Assembly (NCBI RefSeq): GCF_029210485.1
Contig: NZ_JARGET010000014.1
Coordinates: 23,062 to 87,061 of the forward strand
Direction of reading: 5' to 3'
DNA: 64,000 nt
Source: Hoeflea sp. YIM 152468
GTDB taxonomy: Bacteria > Pseudomonadota > Alphaproteobacteria > Rhizobiales > Rhizobiaceae
Part shown: positions 19,036-27,112 of the stretch, piece after piece
Layout: each line of letters starts with the position of its first letter
Numbering within the stretch: the first letter of the stretch is position 1
The notes under the pieces: generated by a model
Seen by the model: the letters and a program-made list of their open reading frames with translations, nothing else
Told to the model about the DNA's origin: nothing
Databases searched by the model: none
Translations under genes and position numbers: made by a program

Positions 19036-19965
19036 TCAGACCCAACTGTCGAAAAAGCTGGCGCCGGCCCGGCCACGCACCTCGGCGCCGGCTTCTGCCC
19101 CGAGCGCGGATGCCTCGCTGACCGCACCGCTTGCGCGGGTTTCATGCCACACTGTTCCATCCGGGGTCAGGATCAGCCCATAAAACGACACTCTGTCCCC
19201 GGAAATCGTCGCATGCGCGGCGATTGGCGTTCTGCAGGAGCCGTCAAGCGCACCCAGAAACGCCCGCTCGCACATCAGCGCGGCGTGCGTGGCGGGATGG
19301 TTGATCGGGGCCAGCAACTCGGCGGTATGCGCGTCATCCAGCCGCGCCTCGATGCAAATCGCACCCTGTCCTGGCGCGGGCGGAAAGCGCTCGGGATCGA
19401 GAAGCTCGGTGATCACCTCGGTGTAGCCGAGCCGCTTGAGACCGGCATGGGCAAGCAGCGTCGCGTCGGCTACGCCCTCGTCGAGCTTGCGCAATCGTGT
19501 TTCCACCTGACCCCGGAAAATGATCACCGAGATATCCGGCCGCAGCCGCCGAATCAGGGCCTGACGTCTGAGTGAAGACGACCCGACGACCGCATTGCGT
19601 GGCAGATCCTCAAGCCGCGGCCCTGCGCGGCCGATGAAGGCGTCGCGGATATCCTCGCGCTCGAGAAACGCCACCAGCCCCAACCCATCGGGCAGAACCG
19701 ACGGCATGTCCTTGGACGAATGCACCGCCAGATCCAGCCGTCCGTCGCTCAATTGCTCTTCGATTTCCTCGGTGAACAGCCCCTTGCCGCCGATGTCGGA
19801 CAGCGCCCGGTCAGTGATCCGGTCACCCTTGGTCGACAGCACGACGATCTCGAAGGCTTCTTCCGGCAGGTTATGCGCCGCCATCAGCCGGTCGCGTGTT
19901 TCAGATGCCTGCGCCAGTGCGAGCCGACTGCCGCGGGTTCCGATACGGTAAGGTTTCATTTGCAA
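19036..19965 (-). CDS. hemC: Hydroxymethylbilane synthase (porphobilinogen deaminase)
   Basis: This 309-residue enzyme condenses four porphobilinogen units using a covalently bound dipyrromethane cofactor. The cofactor Cys lies in [13 protein letters not shown]. The N-terminal block [13 protein letters not shown] and the catalytic Asp region [11 protein letters not shown] are present. The length is normal. It is the first gene of the heme operon and divergent from tsaD, with about 200 bases between them for two promoters. Confidence 0.97.
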   Translation of the reverse strand: MQMKPYRIGTRGSRLALAQASETRDRLMAAHNLPEEAFEIVVLSTKGDRITDRALSDIGGKGLFTEEIEEQLSDGRLDLAVHSSKDMPSVLPDGLGLVAFLEREDIRDAFIGRAGPRLEDLPRNAVVGSSSLRRQALIRRLRPDISVIIFRGQVETRLRKLDEGVADATLLAHAGLKRLGYTEVITELLDPERFPPAPGQGAICIEARLDDAHTAELLAPINHPATHAALMCERAFLGALDGSCRTPIAAHATISGDRVSFYGLILTPDGTVWHETRASGAVSEASALGAEAGAEVRGRAGASFFDSWV

Positions 19966-20166
19966 GACTTCCGATCCGTTGTTACCGACAGACAGGTACC
20001 GGGATCATCTCCCGAGCGCAACATTTGGACTGAGGCATGGCGGGCTCAGGTGGAAACACCGAAACGATAACCCACATGTATGGTTTCAAGTCGCCATTGC
20101 CCATGCGTCCGGCCGGATGCGCGGGCGATGGCGCTTTCTCACGGGACAAGCACGGGCATCGGCGGC

Positions 20167-21249
20167 ATGGACATTCTGGGAATTGAAACGAGCTGCGACG
20201 AAACCGCCGCATCGGTTGTCCGCCGCCATGCCGACGGCAGCGGCGAGATCCTCTCCGACGTGGTGTTGAGCCAGCTTGACCTGCATGCAGCCTTTGGTGG
20301 GGTGGTGCCCGAGCTTGCCGCCCGCTCGCACGTCACCACGCTCGACCGGCTGGTCATCCAGGCGCTCGACGAAAGCGGCGTGGCGCTCGATCAGATCGAT
20401 GCAGTGGCGGTCACCTCCGGCCCGGGCCTGATCGGCGGCCTGATGGTCGGGCTGATGACCGGCAAGGCCATCGCCATGGCCGCAAACAAGCCCTTCATCG
20501 GCATCAACCATCTCGAAGGCCACGCCCTGACTGCGCGGCTGACCCATGCGGTCCCATTTCCCTATTTGCTGCTGCTGGTCTCTGGCGGCCACACCCAGAT
20601 CGTGCTGGTCAAGGGCGTCAACGAGTACGAGCGCTGGGGCACCACCATTGACGACGCGCTCGGCGAGGCCTTCGACAAGACCGCGAAACTGCTGGGGCTG
20701 GGCTATCCCGGCGGCCCGGCGGTGGAGCAGGCAGCGCTCGAAGGCGAGCCCAGGCGCTTCCGCCTGCCGGTGCCGATGCGGCGCGATCCACGGCTGGATT
20801 TTTCCTTTTCCGGCCTCAAGACCGCCGTGCGGCAATTGGCCGAGGCGCAGGCGCCGCTGTCGCAGCAGACCATTTCCGATCTGTGCCTGGCGTTCGAGAC
20901 ATCGGTCACCTCCAGTCTTGATGACCGCATCTCGATGGCCATGCAGCGGTTTTCCGAGCGGTTCGGAACCGGATCAGGACCGGCGCTGGTGGTAGCGGGC
21001 GGTGTCGCCGCCAACAGGGCAATCCGGGCCACGCTGGAAAGCCGCGCCGCAAAGGCCGGTTTCCGTTTCATCGCACCGCCGCTCAATCTGTGCACCGACA
21101 ACGCCGCCATGATCGCCTGGGCAGGCGCCGAGCGTCTGGCTGCCGGACTGGCTGCCGACGCGTTGACTCTCGCCCCCCGCTCCCGGTGGCCGCTCGATCA
21201 GACCGCCGCGGCGGTGATCGGTCATGGCAAACGCGGCGCGAAGGCCTGA
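20167..21249 (+). CDS. tsaD: tRNA N6-threonylcarbamoyladenosine transferase subunit TsaD
   Basis: TsaD with TsaB and TsaE transfers the threonylcarbamoyl group to A37 of ANN-decoding tRNAs. The 360-residue product starts [18 protein letters not shown] and has the metal motif [11 protein letters not shown], the [10 protein letters not shown] block and the C-terminal NAAMIAWAG. The frame is open from 20080, but ATG 20167 gives the conserved N-terminus. It is divergent from hemC and begins a plus-strand run with YciI, EVE and methyltransferase genes. Confidence 0.96.
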   Translation: MDILGIETSCDETAASVVRRHADGSGEILSDVVLSQLDLHAAFGGVVPELAARSHVTTLDRLVIQALDESGVALDQIDAVAVTSGPGLIGGLMVGLMTGKAIAMAANKPFIGINHLEGHALTARLTHAVPFPYLLLLVSGGHTQIVLVKGVNEYERWGTTIDDALGEAFDKTAKLLGLGYPGGPAVEQAALEGEPRRFRLPVPMRRDPRLDFSFSGLKTAVRQLAEAQAPLSQQTISDLCLAFETSVTSSLDDRISMAMQRFSERFGTGSGPALVVAGGVAANRAIRATLESRAAKAGFRFIAPPLNLCTDNAAMIAWAGAERLAAGLAADALTLAPRSRWPLDQTAAAVIGHGKRGAKA

Positions 21250-21336
21250 TCAAGGATTGAAACCCGGTGCCGCGCAGGGCATAGAAGGCCCGACCCGCCG
21301 CGAAACACCGATAACCCCCTTCCTGATGGAGATTTC

Positions 21337-21630
21337 ATGTTTTACGCCCTGATGTGCAAAGACAAGCCCGGCTCGCTCGACCTGCGGATGGCGACCCGGC
21401 CGCCCCATGTCGAGTATCTCAAAAGCATGGAAGCCAAGGGCGTGCTGAAAATGGCGGGTCCGCTGCTGGGTGACGATGAAAAGCCGATCGGCAGCCTGTT
21501 GATCATTGCAGCCGCCGACAGGCAGGAAGCTGAAGCCTTTGCTGCGGGTGACCCCTATGCAATCGCCGGCCTGTTTGCCTCAACCGAGATCCGCGCCTTC
21601 AACTGGACCTTCGGAAACCCGGAGTCGTAA
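21337..21630 (+). CDS. YciI family protein
   Basis: The 97-residue ferredoxin-like-fold protein has the YciI pattern MFYALMCKDKPGSLDLR near the N-terminus, a conserved His in RPPHVEYL and the GDPYAIAGLF block. YciI proteins are small and mostly uncharacterised. The start follows GATGGAGATTTC. It is followed after two bases by the EVE-domain gene, suggesting a shared transcript. Confidence 0.88.
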   Translation: MFYALMCKDKPGSLDLRMATRPPHVEYLKSMEAKGVLKMAGPLLGDDEKPIGSLLIIAAADRQEAEAFAAGDPYAIAGLFASTEIRAFNWTFGNPES

Positions 21631-21632
21631 CG

Positions 21633-22070
21633 ATGGCGTACTGGTTGCTCAAATCCGAACCGTTCAAATGGTCCTGGGAAATGCAGAAGGCCAAGGGCGA
21701 GGTTGGCGAAGAGTGGGACGGCGTCCGCAATTACCAGGCGCGCAACAACATGCGCGCCATGAAACTGGGCGACAAGGTGTTCTTCTACCACTCCAATGTA
21801 GGCCTCGAAATCGTCGGTATCGCCGAGGTCTGCGCCTTGATCCATCCCGACTCCACCACCGACGATCCGCGTTGGGAATGCGTCGACATTCGCGCTGTCT
21901 GCGACATGCCCAGACCGGTGACACTCAAAGAGGTCAAGGCCAATCCCAGGCTTGCCGAGATGAGTCTTGTCACATCGATGCGGCTCTCGGTTCAACCGGT
22001 CACCGAGGCGGAGTATCTCGAGGTTTGCCGCATGGGCAATCTTGACAATCCGCCGCGCTCTCCGGAGTGA
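21633..22070 (+). CDS. EVE domain-containing protein
   Basis: The 145-residue EVE-domain protein belongs to the PUA-like fold family related to YTH domains and thought to bind modified nucleic acids. Family features are the start MAYWLLKSEPFKWSWEMQ, the block WDGVRNYQARNNMRAM and VFFYHSNVGLEIVGIAEV. It lies two bases after yciI and its stop overlaps a GTG that could start the next gene. Confidence 0.9.
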   Translation: MAYWLLKSEPFKWSWEMQKAKGEVGEEWDGVRNYQARNNMRAMKLGDKVFFYHSNVGLEIVGIAEVCALIHPDSTTDDPRWECVDIRAVCDMPRPVTLKEVKANPRLAEMSLVTSMRLSVQPVTEAEYLEVCRMGNLDNPPRSPE

Positions 22071-22090
22071 CGCCGGCGCCCGGAGAGCGG

Positions 22091-22738
22091 ATGAAAACCG
22101 ACCCGGAAAGCTTCATCCGCGCCAACACCGCGCTCTCGGCACCGCCGCATGTGCCCGAGATTCGTCTCCACCTGGCCGATGAAGCGCATGATTTGTGGCT
22201 CAAGACCGAAGACGAGCTGGATGCGCTTGGACTGCCGCCGCCGTTCTGGGCCTTTGCCTGGGCCGGTGGTCAGGGCCTGGCCCGGCACATCCTCGACAAT
22301 CCGGATCTGGTCGCGGGCAAGACGGTGCTGGATTTCGCCTGCGGGTCCGGCCTTGTGGCAATTGCCGCCATCCGCGCCGGCGCAGCCACCGTCATGGCGT
22401 CAGATATCGATCCCTGGTCAGCGGCGGCCACGCGGCTGAATGCGGACGCCAACGGCGTCGATTTCGACTTCCGGCACACCGATCTTGTCGGGACTGACCA
22501 CGGCTGGGAGGTCGTGCTGGCCGGCGACGTCTTCTATGACCGGGCCATGGCCGCTCTGATCCGGCCCTGGTTCGAAGGTCTTGCCCGTCGTGGCGCCGCA
22601 GTACTGGTCGGCGATCCGGGCAGGGCCTATTGCCCCCGCGACGACATGGAATTGCTCGCCACGTACATGGTGCCGGTCACCCGGGCGCTGGAGGACAGCG
22701 ACATCAAGCGAACCTCGGTTTTCCGCGTCACTGGGTGA
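22091..22738 (+). CDS. Class I SAM-dependent methyltransferase (Nnt1/ETFB-lysine type)
   Basis: The 215-residue methyltransferase has motif I VLDFACGSGLVAIAA, the motif II acidic end MASDIDPWSAAA, and a late motif DVFYDRAMAALI. The region FWAFAWAGGQGLARHIL is characteristic of the nicotinamide N-methyltransferase-like / ETFB-lysine methyltransferase group. The true substrate is unknown. An upstream GTG at 22067 overlaps the EVE stop as GTGA; I chose the ATG at 22091 because GGAGAG lies a few bases before it, but either is possible. It ends the GC-rich run before the toxin-antitoxin module. Confidence 0.83.
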   Translation: MKTDPESFIRANTALSAPPHVPEIRLHLADEAHDLWLKTEDELDALGLPPPFWAFAWAGGQGLARHILDNPDLVAGKTVLDFACGSGLVAIAAIRAGAATVMASDIDPWSAAATRLNADANGVDFDFRHTDLVGTDHGWEVVLAGDVFYDRAMAALIRPWFEGLARRGAAVLVGDPGRAYCPRDDMELLATYMVPVTRALEDSDIKRTSVFRVTG

Positions 22739-22760
22739 ACTGAGCATGCTTGCCCTTGCT

Positions 22761-22785
22761 ATGTATATACAAATCGTATATACAT
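22761..22785. promoter_or_regulatory. Perfect 10-bp inverted repeat, candidate BrnA operator
   Basis: ATGTATATAC (22761-22770) and its exact complement GTATATACAT (22776-22785) flank a 5-base spacer. It is AT-rich and lies about 100 bases before brnT. It overlaps a plausible promoter (TTGCTA near 22756, TATATA near 22777). BrnA-type RHH antitoxins are known to autoregulate, so operator function is a reasonable inference. Confidence 0.6.
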
Positions 22786-22795
22786 TTCTGGCCGC

Positions 22796-22808
22796 TCGTA
22801 TGATACGA
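22796..22808. promoter_or_regulatory. Second dyad upstream of brnT
   Basis: TCGTAT and ATACGA form perfect 6-bp arms around a single G. It lies 10 bases after the first palindrome and shares its TAT core, so the pair may form a two-site operator. Confidence 0.45.
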
Positions 22809-22887
22809 CTTACCAAACTACCCCATGTCGATTGTGACAACCAAAAAGGAACAAATCCATGAACTGTTTTGCATCGGGGACAGGAAA

Positions 22888-23190
22888 ATGGAATTGGAAT
22901 GGGACGAAACCAAACGTGCTGAAATTTATGCAAAGCACGGCGTCGACCTCTTGGAAGCAGCACTGATCTTCGAAAATGAGGTTTTGGAAAAGGAAGACAC
23001 ACGCAGGGATTACGGCGAAAAACGCATGATCGCCTTGGGTATTGCCGACGGTGAGATTTACACAGTCGTTTATACCGAGAGAGGCGAAGTCTACCGCCTC
23101 ATAACTGCGTGGAAAGGAGGTCAGAATGACCGAGAAGTATATGAAAAAAGCAGGACTTGGCGACCTTCGCAAGATGAAGGAACAAGGTGA
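22888..23190 (+). CDS. brnT: BrnT-family toxin (RelE/ParE-like ribonuclease)
   Basis: The 100-residue BrnT toxin starts MELEWDETKRAEIYAKHGVD and continues with FENEVLEKEDTRRDYGEKRMIALG, GEIYTVVYTERGEVYRLITAWKG and a C-terminal DREVYEK. Brucella BrnT is known to fold like RelE and cut RNA. The frame opens upstream at 22825, but ATG 22888 follows GGGGACAGG and gives the family start. Composition is lower in GC than its neighbours, which hints at transfer. The stop overlaps brnA by 65 bases. Confidence 0.88.
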   Translation: MELEWDETKRAEIYAKHGVDLLEAALIFENEVLEKEDTRRDYGEKRMIALGIADGEIYTVVYTERGEVYRLITAWKGGQNDREVYEKSRTWRPSQDEGTR

Positions 23191-23413
23191 AACAAAGCCT
23201 TCCTTCAAGGCAGAAGCCGCACCAGATCTGCCTAAGAGTTTTTGGGATGATGCCGAACTCGTCAACCATACCATAACCAAAGAACCGATCAGCCTGCGCG
23301 TCGATTCCGATATCCTTGAGTTTTTCAAAGCTCAAGGCAAAGGACACCTCACGCGGATGAATGCGGTTTTGCGCTCCTATGTCGAGGCGCAACGGTCGAA
23401 GACCCCTGACTAA
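23126..23413 (+). CDS. brnA: BrnA-family antitoxin (ribbon-helix-helix)
   Basis: The 95-residue BrnA protein has a disordered toxin-binding N-terminal half and a C-terminal RHH domain: ISLRVDSDILEFFKAQGKGHLTRMNAVLRSYVEA. It neutralises BrnT and represses the operon. A near-perfect Shine-Dalgarno AAAGGAGGT at 23113-23121, 4 bases before the ATG and inside brnT, should give strong antitoxin translation. The start is supported by that site. The two reading frames overlap by 65 bases. Confidence 0.9.
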   Translation: MTEKYMKKAGLGDLRKMKEQGETKPSFKAEAAPDLPKSFWDDAELVNHTITKEPISLRVDSDILEFFKAQGKGHLTRMNAVLRSYVEAQRSKTPD

Positions 23414-23490
23414 CCGTTCTGGCTCTGCTTATCGGGCTCCATGCCGCCTCCAAGGCTGATTAGCCGTCTGATTGCAGCGAAATCGCTTTG

Positions 23491-24090
23491 CTACAGCACC
23501 CGGACCACGGTTCCGCGCCGCAGATAAGGCATCAATCGCAACAGATCGCGGCGGTGGAGCGCGATGCAGCCTTGCGTCGGCGGAAAGCCGGGCTTGGCCA
23601 CATGCAGGAAGATGGCACTGCCGGCCCCGCGCTTTCGCGACGTGATGTTCCAGTCGAGCACGAAGCCGAAATCATACAGCACATCCTCCCGGATCAGGGT
23701 TTCGTGGCTGGCGGAAAACGGCAGGCGCACATGCCTGTTGTAGGCCGCATGATCGGGCGCGTCGCACCAGCCGTCCTTGCGGTTCACCCGCTGCAACGCG
23801 ACCCCCGCGCGGTCCGGAGTGAGCATGCCTGCGCGCCGGAAGCCACTCAGAACCGCCATCGATGCCCGCGGTGTCCCCCCATCACCTTCGCGTTTGAACG
23901 AGACAATGCCACCCCGCCCCAGGGCCGCGGGAAGGCTCACTGGTCCGCACCGTACCATGGCGCGCAACGGGTCAATCGGCGACCGGCGCACCGTGATCGG
24001 GCTGGCCTGCACCCGGCCTTTCGACGCTTTGTTCGACCTCATTCTCACAATCAAGTGCTCCCGCTGTGATCTGACCTGACCATTTAACAC
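23491..24090 (-). CDS. L,D-transpeptidase (YkuD) family protein
   Basis: The 199-residue YkuD-fold protein probably makes 3-3 cross-links or anchors proteins in peptidoglycan. The catalytic motif is HVAKPGFPPTQGCIAL, with Cys in GCIA. The conserved N-terminal block LGRGGIVSFKREGDGGTPRASM and the middle block KDGWCDAPDHAAYNRHVRLP match a rhizobial subgroup. No signal peptide is obvious, which is common in this subgroup. The start is uncertain: GTG 24090 follows GGGGG; later in-frame GTG and ATG codons (near 24048 and 24042) are alternatives, as is the longer frame to 24234. Confidence 0.82.
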   Translation of the reverse strand: MLNGQVRSQREHLIVRMRSNKASKGRVQASPITVRRSPIDPLRAMVRCGPVSLPAALGRGGIVSFKREGDGGTPRASMAVLSGFRRAGMLTPDRAGVALQRVNRKDGWCDAPDHAAYNRHVRLPFSASHETLIREDVLYDFGFVLDWNITSRKRGAGSAIFLHVAKPGFPPTQGCIALHRRDLLRLMPYLRRGTVVRVL

Positions 24091-24128
24091 TTTGCCCCCG
24101 CGCCGAAAGTGCCTAAACAGGGACACAA

Positions 24129-24167
24129 TGTCATTTGACACATCGTGGGCGCCGGTCCGAACCGGCG
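24129..24167 (+). promoter_or_regulatory. Dyad and hairpin in the response-regulator leader
   Basis: TGTCA-TT-TGACA at 24129-24140 is a perfect inverted repeat. A 7-bp hairpin follows: CGCCGGT (24150-24156) with ACCGGCG (24161-24167). Both lie in the 68 bases before the response-regulator ATG. They could be an operator and a leader hairpin; no factor is assigned. Confidence 0.35.
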
Positions 24168-24196
24168 TGCATGTCTGTATGAAGAAGGAAGCTGCA

Positions 24197-24880
24197 ATGA
24201 CCGCCCGCTCGATCCTGCTGGTAGATGACGACAATGATCTGAGGGAAACCCTTGTCGAGCAGCTGTCTCTCTACGAAGAATTCGCGATTTCTCAGGCAGC
24301 CTCGGCCACCAAGGGCGTGCAGGCTGCGCGCGCCGAACATGTCGACCTGTTGATCATGGATGTCGGCCTGCCCGACATGGACGGCCGCGAAGCGGTGAAG
24401 CTGTTGCGCAAGGGCGGGTTCAAATCGCCGATCATCATGCTGACCGGTCACGATACCGATTCTGACACCATTCTCGGGCTTGAGGCGGGCGCCAACGATT
24501 ACGTCACCAAGCCGTTCCGCTTTGCCGTGCTGCTGGCCCGTATCCGCGCGCAACTGCGCCAGCACGAGCAGAGCGAGGATGCCACCTTCACGGTCGGACC
24601 CTACACCTTCAAGCCAAGCCAGAAGCTGCTTCTGGACGACAAGGGCGGAAAGATCCGCTTGACCGAAAAGGAGGCGGCGATCATCCGCTACCTCTACCGT
24701 GCCGAGCAGAAAGTTGTCACCCGTGACATCCTGCTGGAGGAGGTCTGGGGCTACAATTCCGGCGTCACCACCCACACGCTCGAGACCCATGTCTACCGCC
24801 TGCGTCAGAAAATCGAGGCTGATCCGTCAAATGCCGAGATTCTGGTGACCGAAAGCGGCGGCTACAAGATCGTCCCGTGA
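24197..24880 (+). CDS. OmpR-family two-component response regulator (CenR-like)
   Basis: This 227-residue regulator has an N-terminal receiver domain and a C-terminal winged helix. The receiver shows acidic DDD near residue 10, the phosphorylatable Asp in MDVGLPDMDG, and T and K in MLTGHD and VTKPFRF. The winged helix ends YNSGVTTHTLETHVYRLRQKI then GGYKIV. The sequence, including LYEEF and HEQSEDATFTVGP, resembles the envelope regulator CenR of alphaproteobacteria, but I recall this from family character only. ATG 24197 follows AAGGAA. No histidine kinase is adjacent. Confidence 0.9.
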   Translation: MTARSILLVDDDNDLRETLVEQLSLYEEFAISQAASATKGVQAARAEHVDLLIMDVGLPDMDGREAVKLLRKGGFKSPIIMLTGHDTDSDTILGLEAGANDYVTKPFRFAVLLARIRAQLRQHEQSEDATFTVGPYTFKPSQKLLLDDKGGKIRLTEKEAAIIRYLYRAEQKVVTRDILLEEVWGYNSGVTTHTLETHVYRLRQKIEADPSNAEILVTESGGYKIVP

Positions 24881-24923
24881 GCCCGGACCCGACCCGGTCC
24901 CGACCCACCCAAGGAGAGCATCC

Positions 24924-25382
24924 GTGGCGCTGAATGACGACATTGCCCTTCTCTCGTCCGTTTCGCTGTTTCGCGACATCGGCGAGGACAAGTTGCGCCT
25001 GATCGCCTTTGGCGCCGAGAGGCGCAAATTGCAGGCCGGCCAGATGCTGTTTCGCGAGGGGTCGCCGGCCGATTGCGCCTTTGTCGTGGCCCTCGGCCGG
25101 TTCGAATTGTCGCGCGGCAGCAAGGCGGGTCCTGCCGTGCAACTTGGCTTTGCCGAAACCGGCACCTTGCTGGGCGAACTGGCGATGGTCACCGCCGTCA
25201 ACCGGTCGATGACGGCAATCGCCCCGGACACCGCCGAAGTCATCCGCATCAACCGGCCCTTGTTCCGGCGCATGCTGGAGGAATACCCCGACATTGCCGG
25301 CATCGTCCGCCAGCGCATCAACGACAATCTTGCAGCCCTCAACGCCGATCTCGGCAGAATTGCAGAGCGCTTCAGCGGTTAA
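24924..25382 (+). CDS. Cyclic nucleotide-binding domain protein, no HTH
   Basis: This 152-residue single cNMP-binding domain has the jelly-roll pattern: QMLFREGSPADCAFVVALGRFEL then GTLLGELAMVTAVNRSMTAIA, the phosphate-binding cassette. A short helical tail replaces the DNA-binding domain of Crp/Fnr proteins. It starts 43 bases after the response regulator with AAGGAGAG before the start codon, so it is likely cotranscribed. It may act as a protein-level switch; the ligand is unknown. Confidence 0.85.
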   Translation: MALNDDIALLSSVSLFRDIGEDKLRLIAFGAERRKLQAGQMLFREGSPADCAFVVALGRFELSRGSKAGPAVQLGFAETGTLLGELAMVTAVNRSMTAIAPDTAEVIRINRPLFRRMLEEYPDIAGIVRQRINDNLAALNADLGRIAERFSG

Positions 25383-25398
25383 AACGCCGCGCAGCGCA

Positions 25399-26211
25399 TC
25401 AGAATGCGAAATGCGCGGTCACCGGCACGTGGTCGGACGGACGCTCCCAGCCGCGGGCTTCACGCAGCACATTGATGCGGGTCAGATTGGGCAGCAGATC
25501 GGCAGACGACCAGACATGGTCAAGACGCCGGCCCCGGTCCGCCGCCTCCCAGTCCCGCGCCCGATAGCTCCACCAGGTGAAGATTTTTTCTTCAGGCGGA
25601 ATATAGGCGCGGATCAGATCAACCCACGCCCCGGCCTTCTGCATCGCCAGAAGACTCTCCGTCTCGATCGGCGTGTGGCTGACCACTTTCAACAGCTGCT
25701 TGTGCGACCAGACATCCGTTTCGAGCGGTGCAATGTTGAGATCACCCACAAGAATCGATGACACCCCATCGGCCTGTTCAGCCTCTGCATGGAGCAGCTT
25801 CATCTCCTCGACAAAGTCGAGCTTGTGCGCGAATTTCTGGTTGATCTCGCGGTCCGGCTCGTCACCCCCCGCCGGCACATAGAAATTGTGAATCCGGATT
25901 CGCCGCGAACCCGGCGCTTCAACAATGGCCGAAATGTTGCGGGTGTGATCAATGTCGCAATAGGTTTTCCGGCGATCATCCGACAACGGCAGCCGCGAAA
26001 CGATTGCGACGCCGTGGTAACCCTTCTGGCCGTGGATGGCGATGTGCTCATAGCCGAGCTTGCGGAACGCCGAGCTGGGAAACGCATCATTGGGACACTT
26101 GGTTTCCTGCAGACACAGGACGTCCGGCTGATGGGTTTCGAGAAAATGCTGCACCAGCGGAAGCCGGAGCCGCACGGAGTTGATATTCCAGGTTGAAACC
26201 GAAAACGCCAA
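25399..26211 (-). CDS. xthA: Exodeoxyribonuclease III / AP endonuclease
   Basis: This 270-residue protein acts in base excision repair, cutting at abasic sites and removing 3' blocks. Conserved motifs of the ExoIII/APE1 fold are present: SWNINSVRLR (N-terminal Asn), LQETKCPNDAFP (Glu ligand), GDLNIAPLETDVW (Asp/Asn) and the C-terminal SDHVPV with the catalytic His. The length is typical. It is convergent with the cyclic-nucleotide-binding gene 16 bases away. LolA lies upstream on the same strand. Confidence 0.94.
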   Translation of the reverse strand: MAFSVSTWNINSVRLRLPLVQHFLETHQPDVLCLQETKCPNDAFPSSAFRKLGYEHIAIHGQKGYHGVAIVSRLPLSDDRRKTYCDIDHTRNISAIVEAPGSRRIRIHNFYVPAGGDEPDREINQKFAHKLDFVEEMKLLHAEAEQADGVSSILVGDLNIAPLETDVWSHKQLLKVVSHTPIETESLLAMQKAGAWVDLIRAYIPPEEKIFTWWSYRARDWEAADRGRRLDHVWSSADLLPNLTRINVLREARGWERPSDHVPVTAHFAF

Positions 26212-26353
26212 ATCAGATCGCCTTTATGGATGGAAGCCTGCCCGTATTTGGCCGATAAGCCAGGCAACGGCAACCCGGTCCGGGGCGCTTGGCGCAATTC
26301 AGTCGTCAGAGATGATCCCGGAGGCGATCAAGTCGGCCGGGCGCGGGGCCGGT

Positions 26354-27034
26354 TCAGCCGCCGCCGCGCTGGACCTTATGGACTTCTTCATAGGGAACCT
26401 TGAAGACGTTCTTGGCGAATGTCACGCCGGTCTTGACGTTGAAAATCATCACCGAAGTATCCTTGCCCTGCGCGTCGCGAATGGTCCACTGCCGCAGTTC
26501 GAAGGTCTTCGGGTCAAACATCAAGCTGATGGTCGAATCACCAAAGATCGATTTGTTGCCCAGAACGATGGTTGTCAGGTCAGGGTCTTCTTTCACCGCC
26601 TTCACCGTATCGGCCGAAAGGTCGATGCGCTCCGACAGCAGCAGTTTCAGCGGCGTCTTGTCGAGCGGATAAAGATCCCAGGTCCTGAGCTTGCGATTGC
26701 CGATCACCACCGCCTTGCCATCGGCAATCACCCGGATCGGTGAAGGCGCCTCATAGTTGAAGCGCAGCTTGCCGGGGCGGTCGATGAAAAACTTGCCGCC
26801 GGTCTGTTCGCCATTGGGGCCGAACTGGATGAACTCGCCGGTCATGGTTTTGACCGAGGAGAAATGATCGGCCAGTCTTTGCGCGCTCTCAGCCGCACCG
26901 GCCTGGCCGGGAAACCCCAAAAGTCCGGCCGCCGCCGCCATCAGCGTCAGTCCAAGGCCCAAGCCGCCGCCCAGAACAGCGCGGCGGCTCCGGTCAGGCC
27001 GGTCTATCGTCGTGGAAATGGTCTGCATCGACAT
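26354..27034 (-). CDS. lolA: Outer-membrane lipoprotein carrier LolA
   Basis: This 226-residue periplasmic chaperone carries lipoproteins from LolCDE to the outer membrane. A signal region at residues ~15-45 (DRSRRAVLGGGLGLGLTLMA, ending AGAAES) has twin Arg before the hydrophobic stretch, so a Tat-type signal is possible. The mature part shows the LolA pattern: MTGEFIQFGPNGEQTGGKFFIDRPGKLRF and YEAPSPIRVIADGK. It lies 78 bases after ftsK on the same strand. Confidence 0.92.
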   Translation of the reverse strand: MSMQTISTTIDRPDRSRRAVLGGGLGLGLTLMAAAAGLLGFPGQAGAAESAQRLADHFSSVKTMTGEFIQFGPNGEQTGGKFFIDRPGKLRFNYEAPSPIRVIADGKAVVIGNRKLRTWDLYPLDKTPLKLLLSERIDLSADTVKAVKEDPDLTTIVLGNKSIFGDSTISLMFDPKTFELRQWTIRDAQGKDTSVMIFNVKTGVTFAKNVFKVPYEEVHKVQRGGG

Positions 27035-27112
27035 TTCTGTCTCCGATTCGTTTCAGCTTTCATCTCGCGCAAGACTGCGGCGCCAGTGTGACGCCGGCTC
27101 TTGTCGGGCCCG

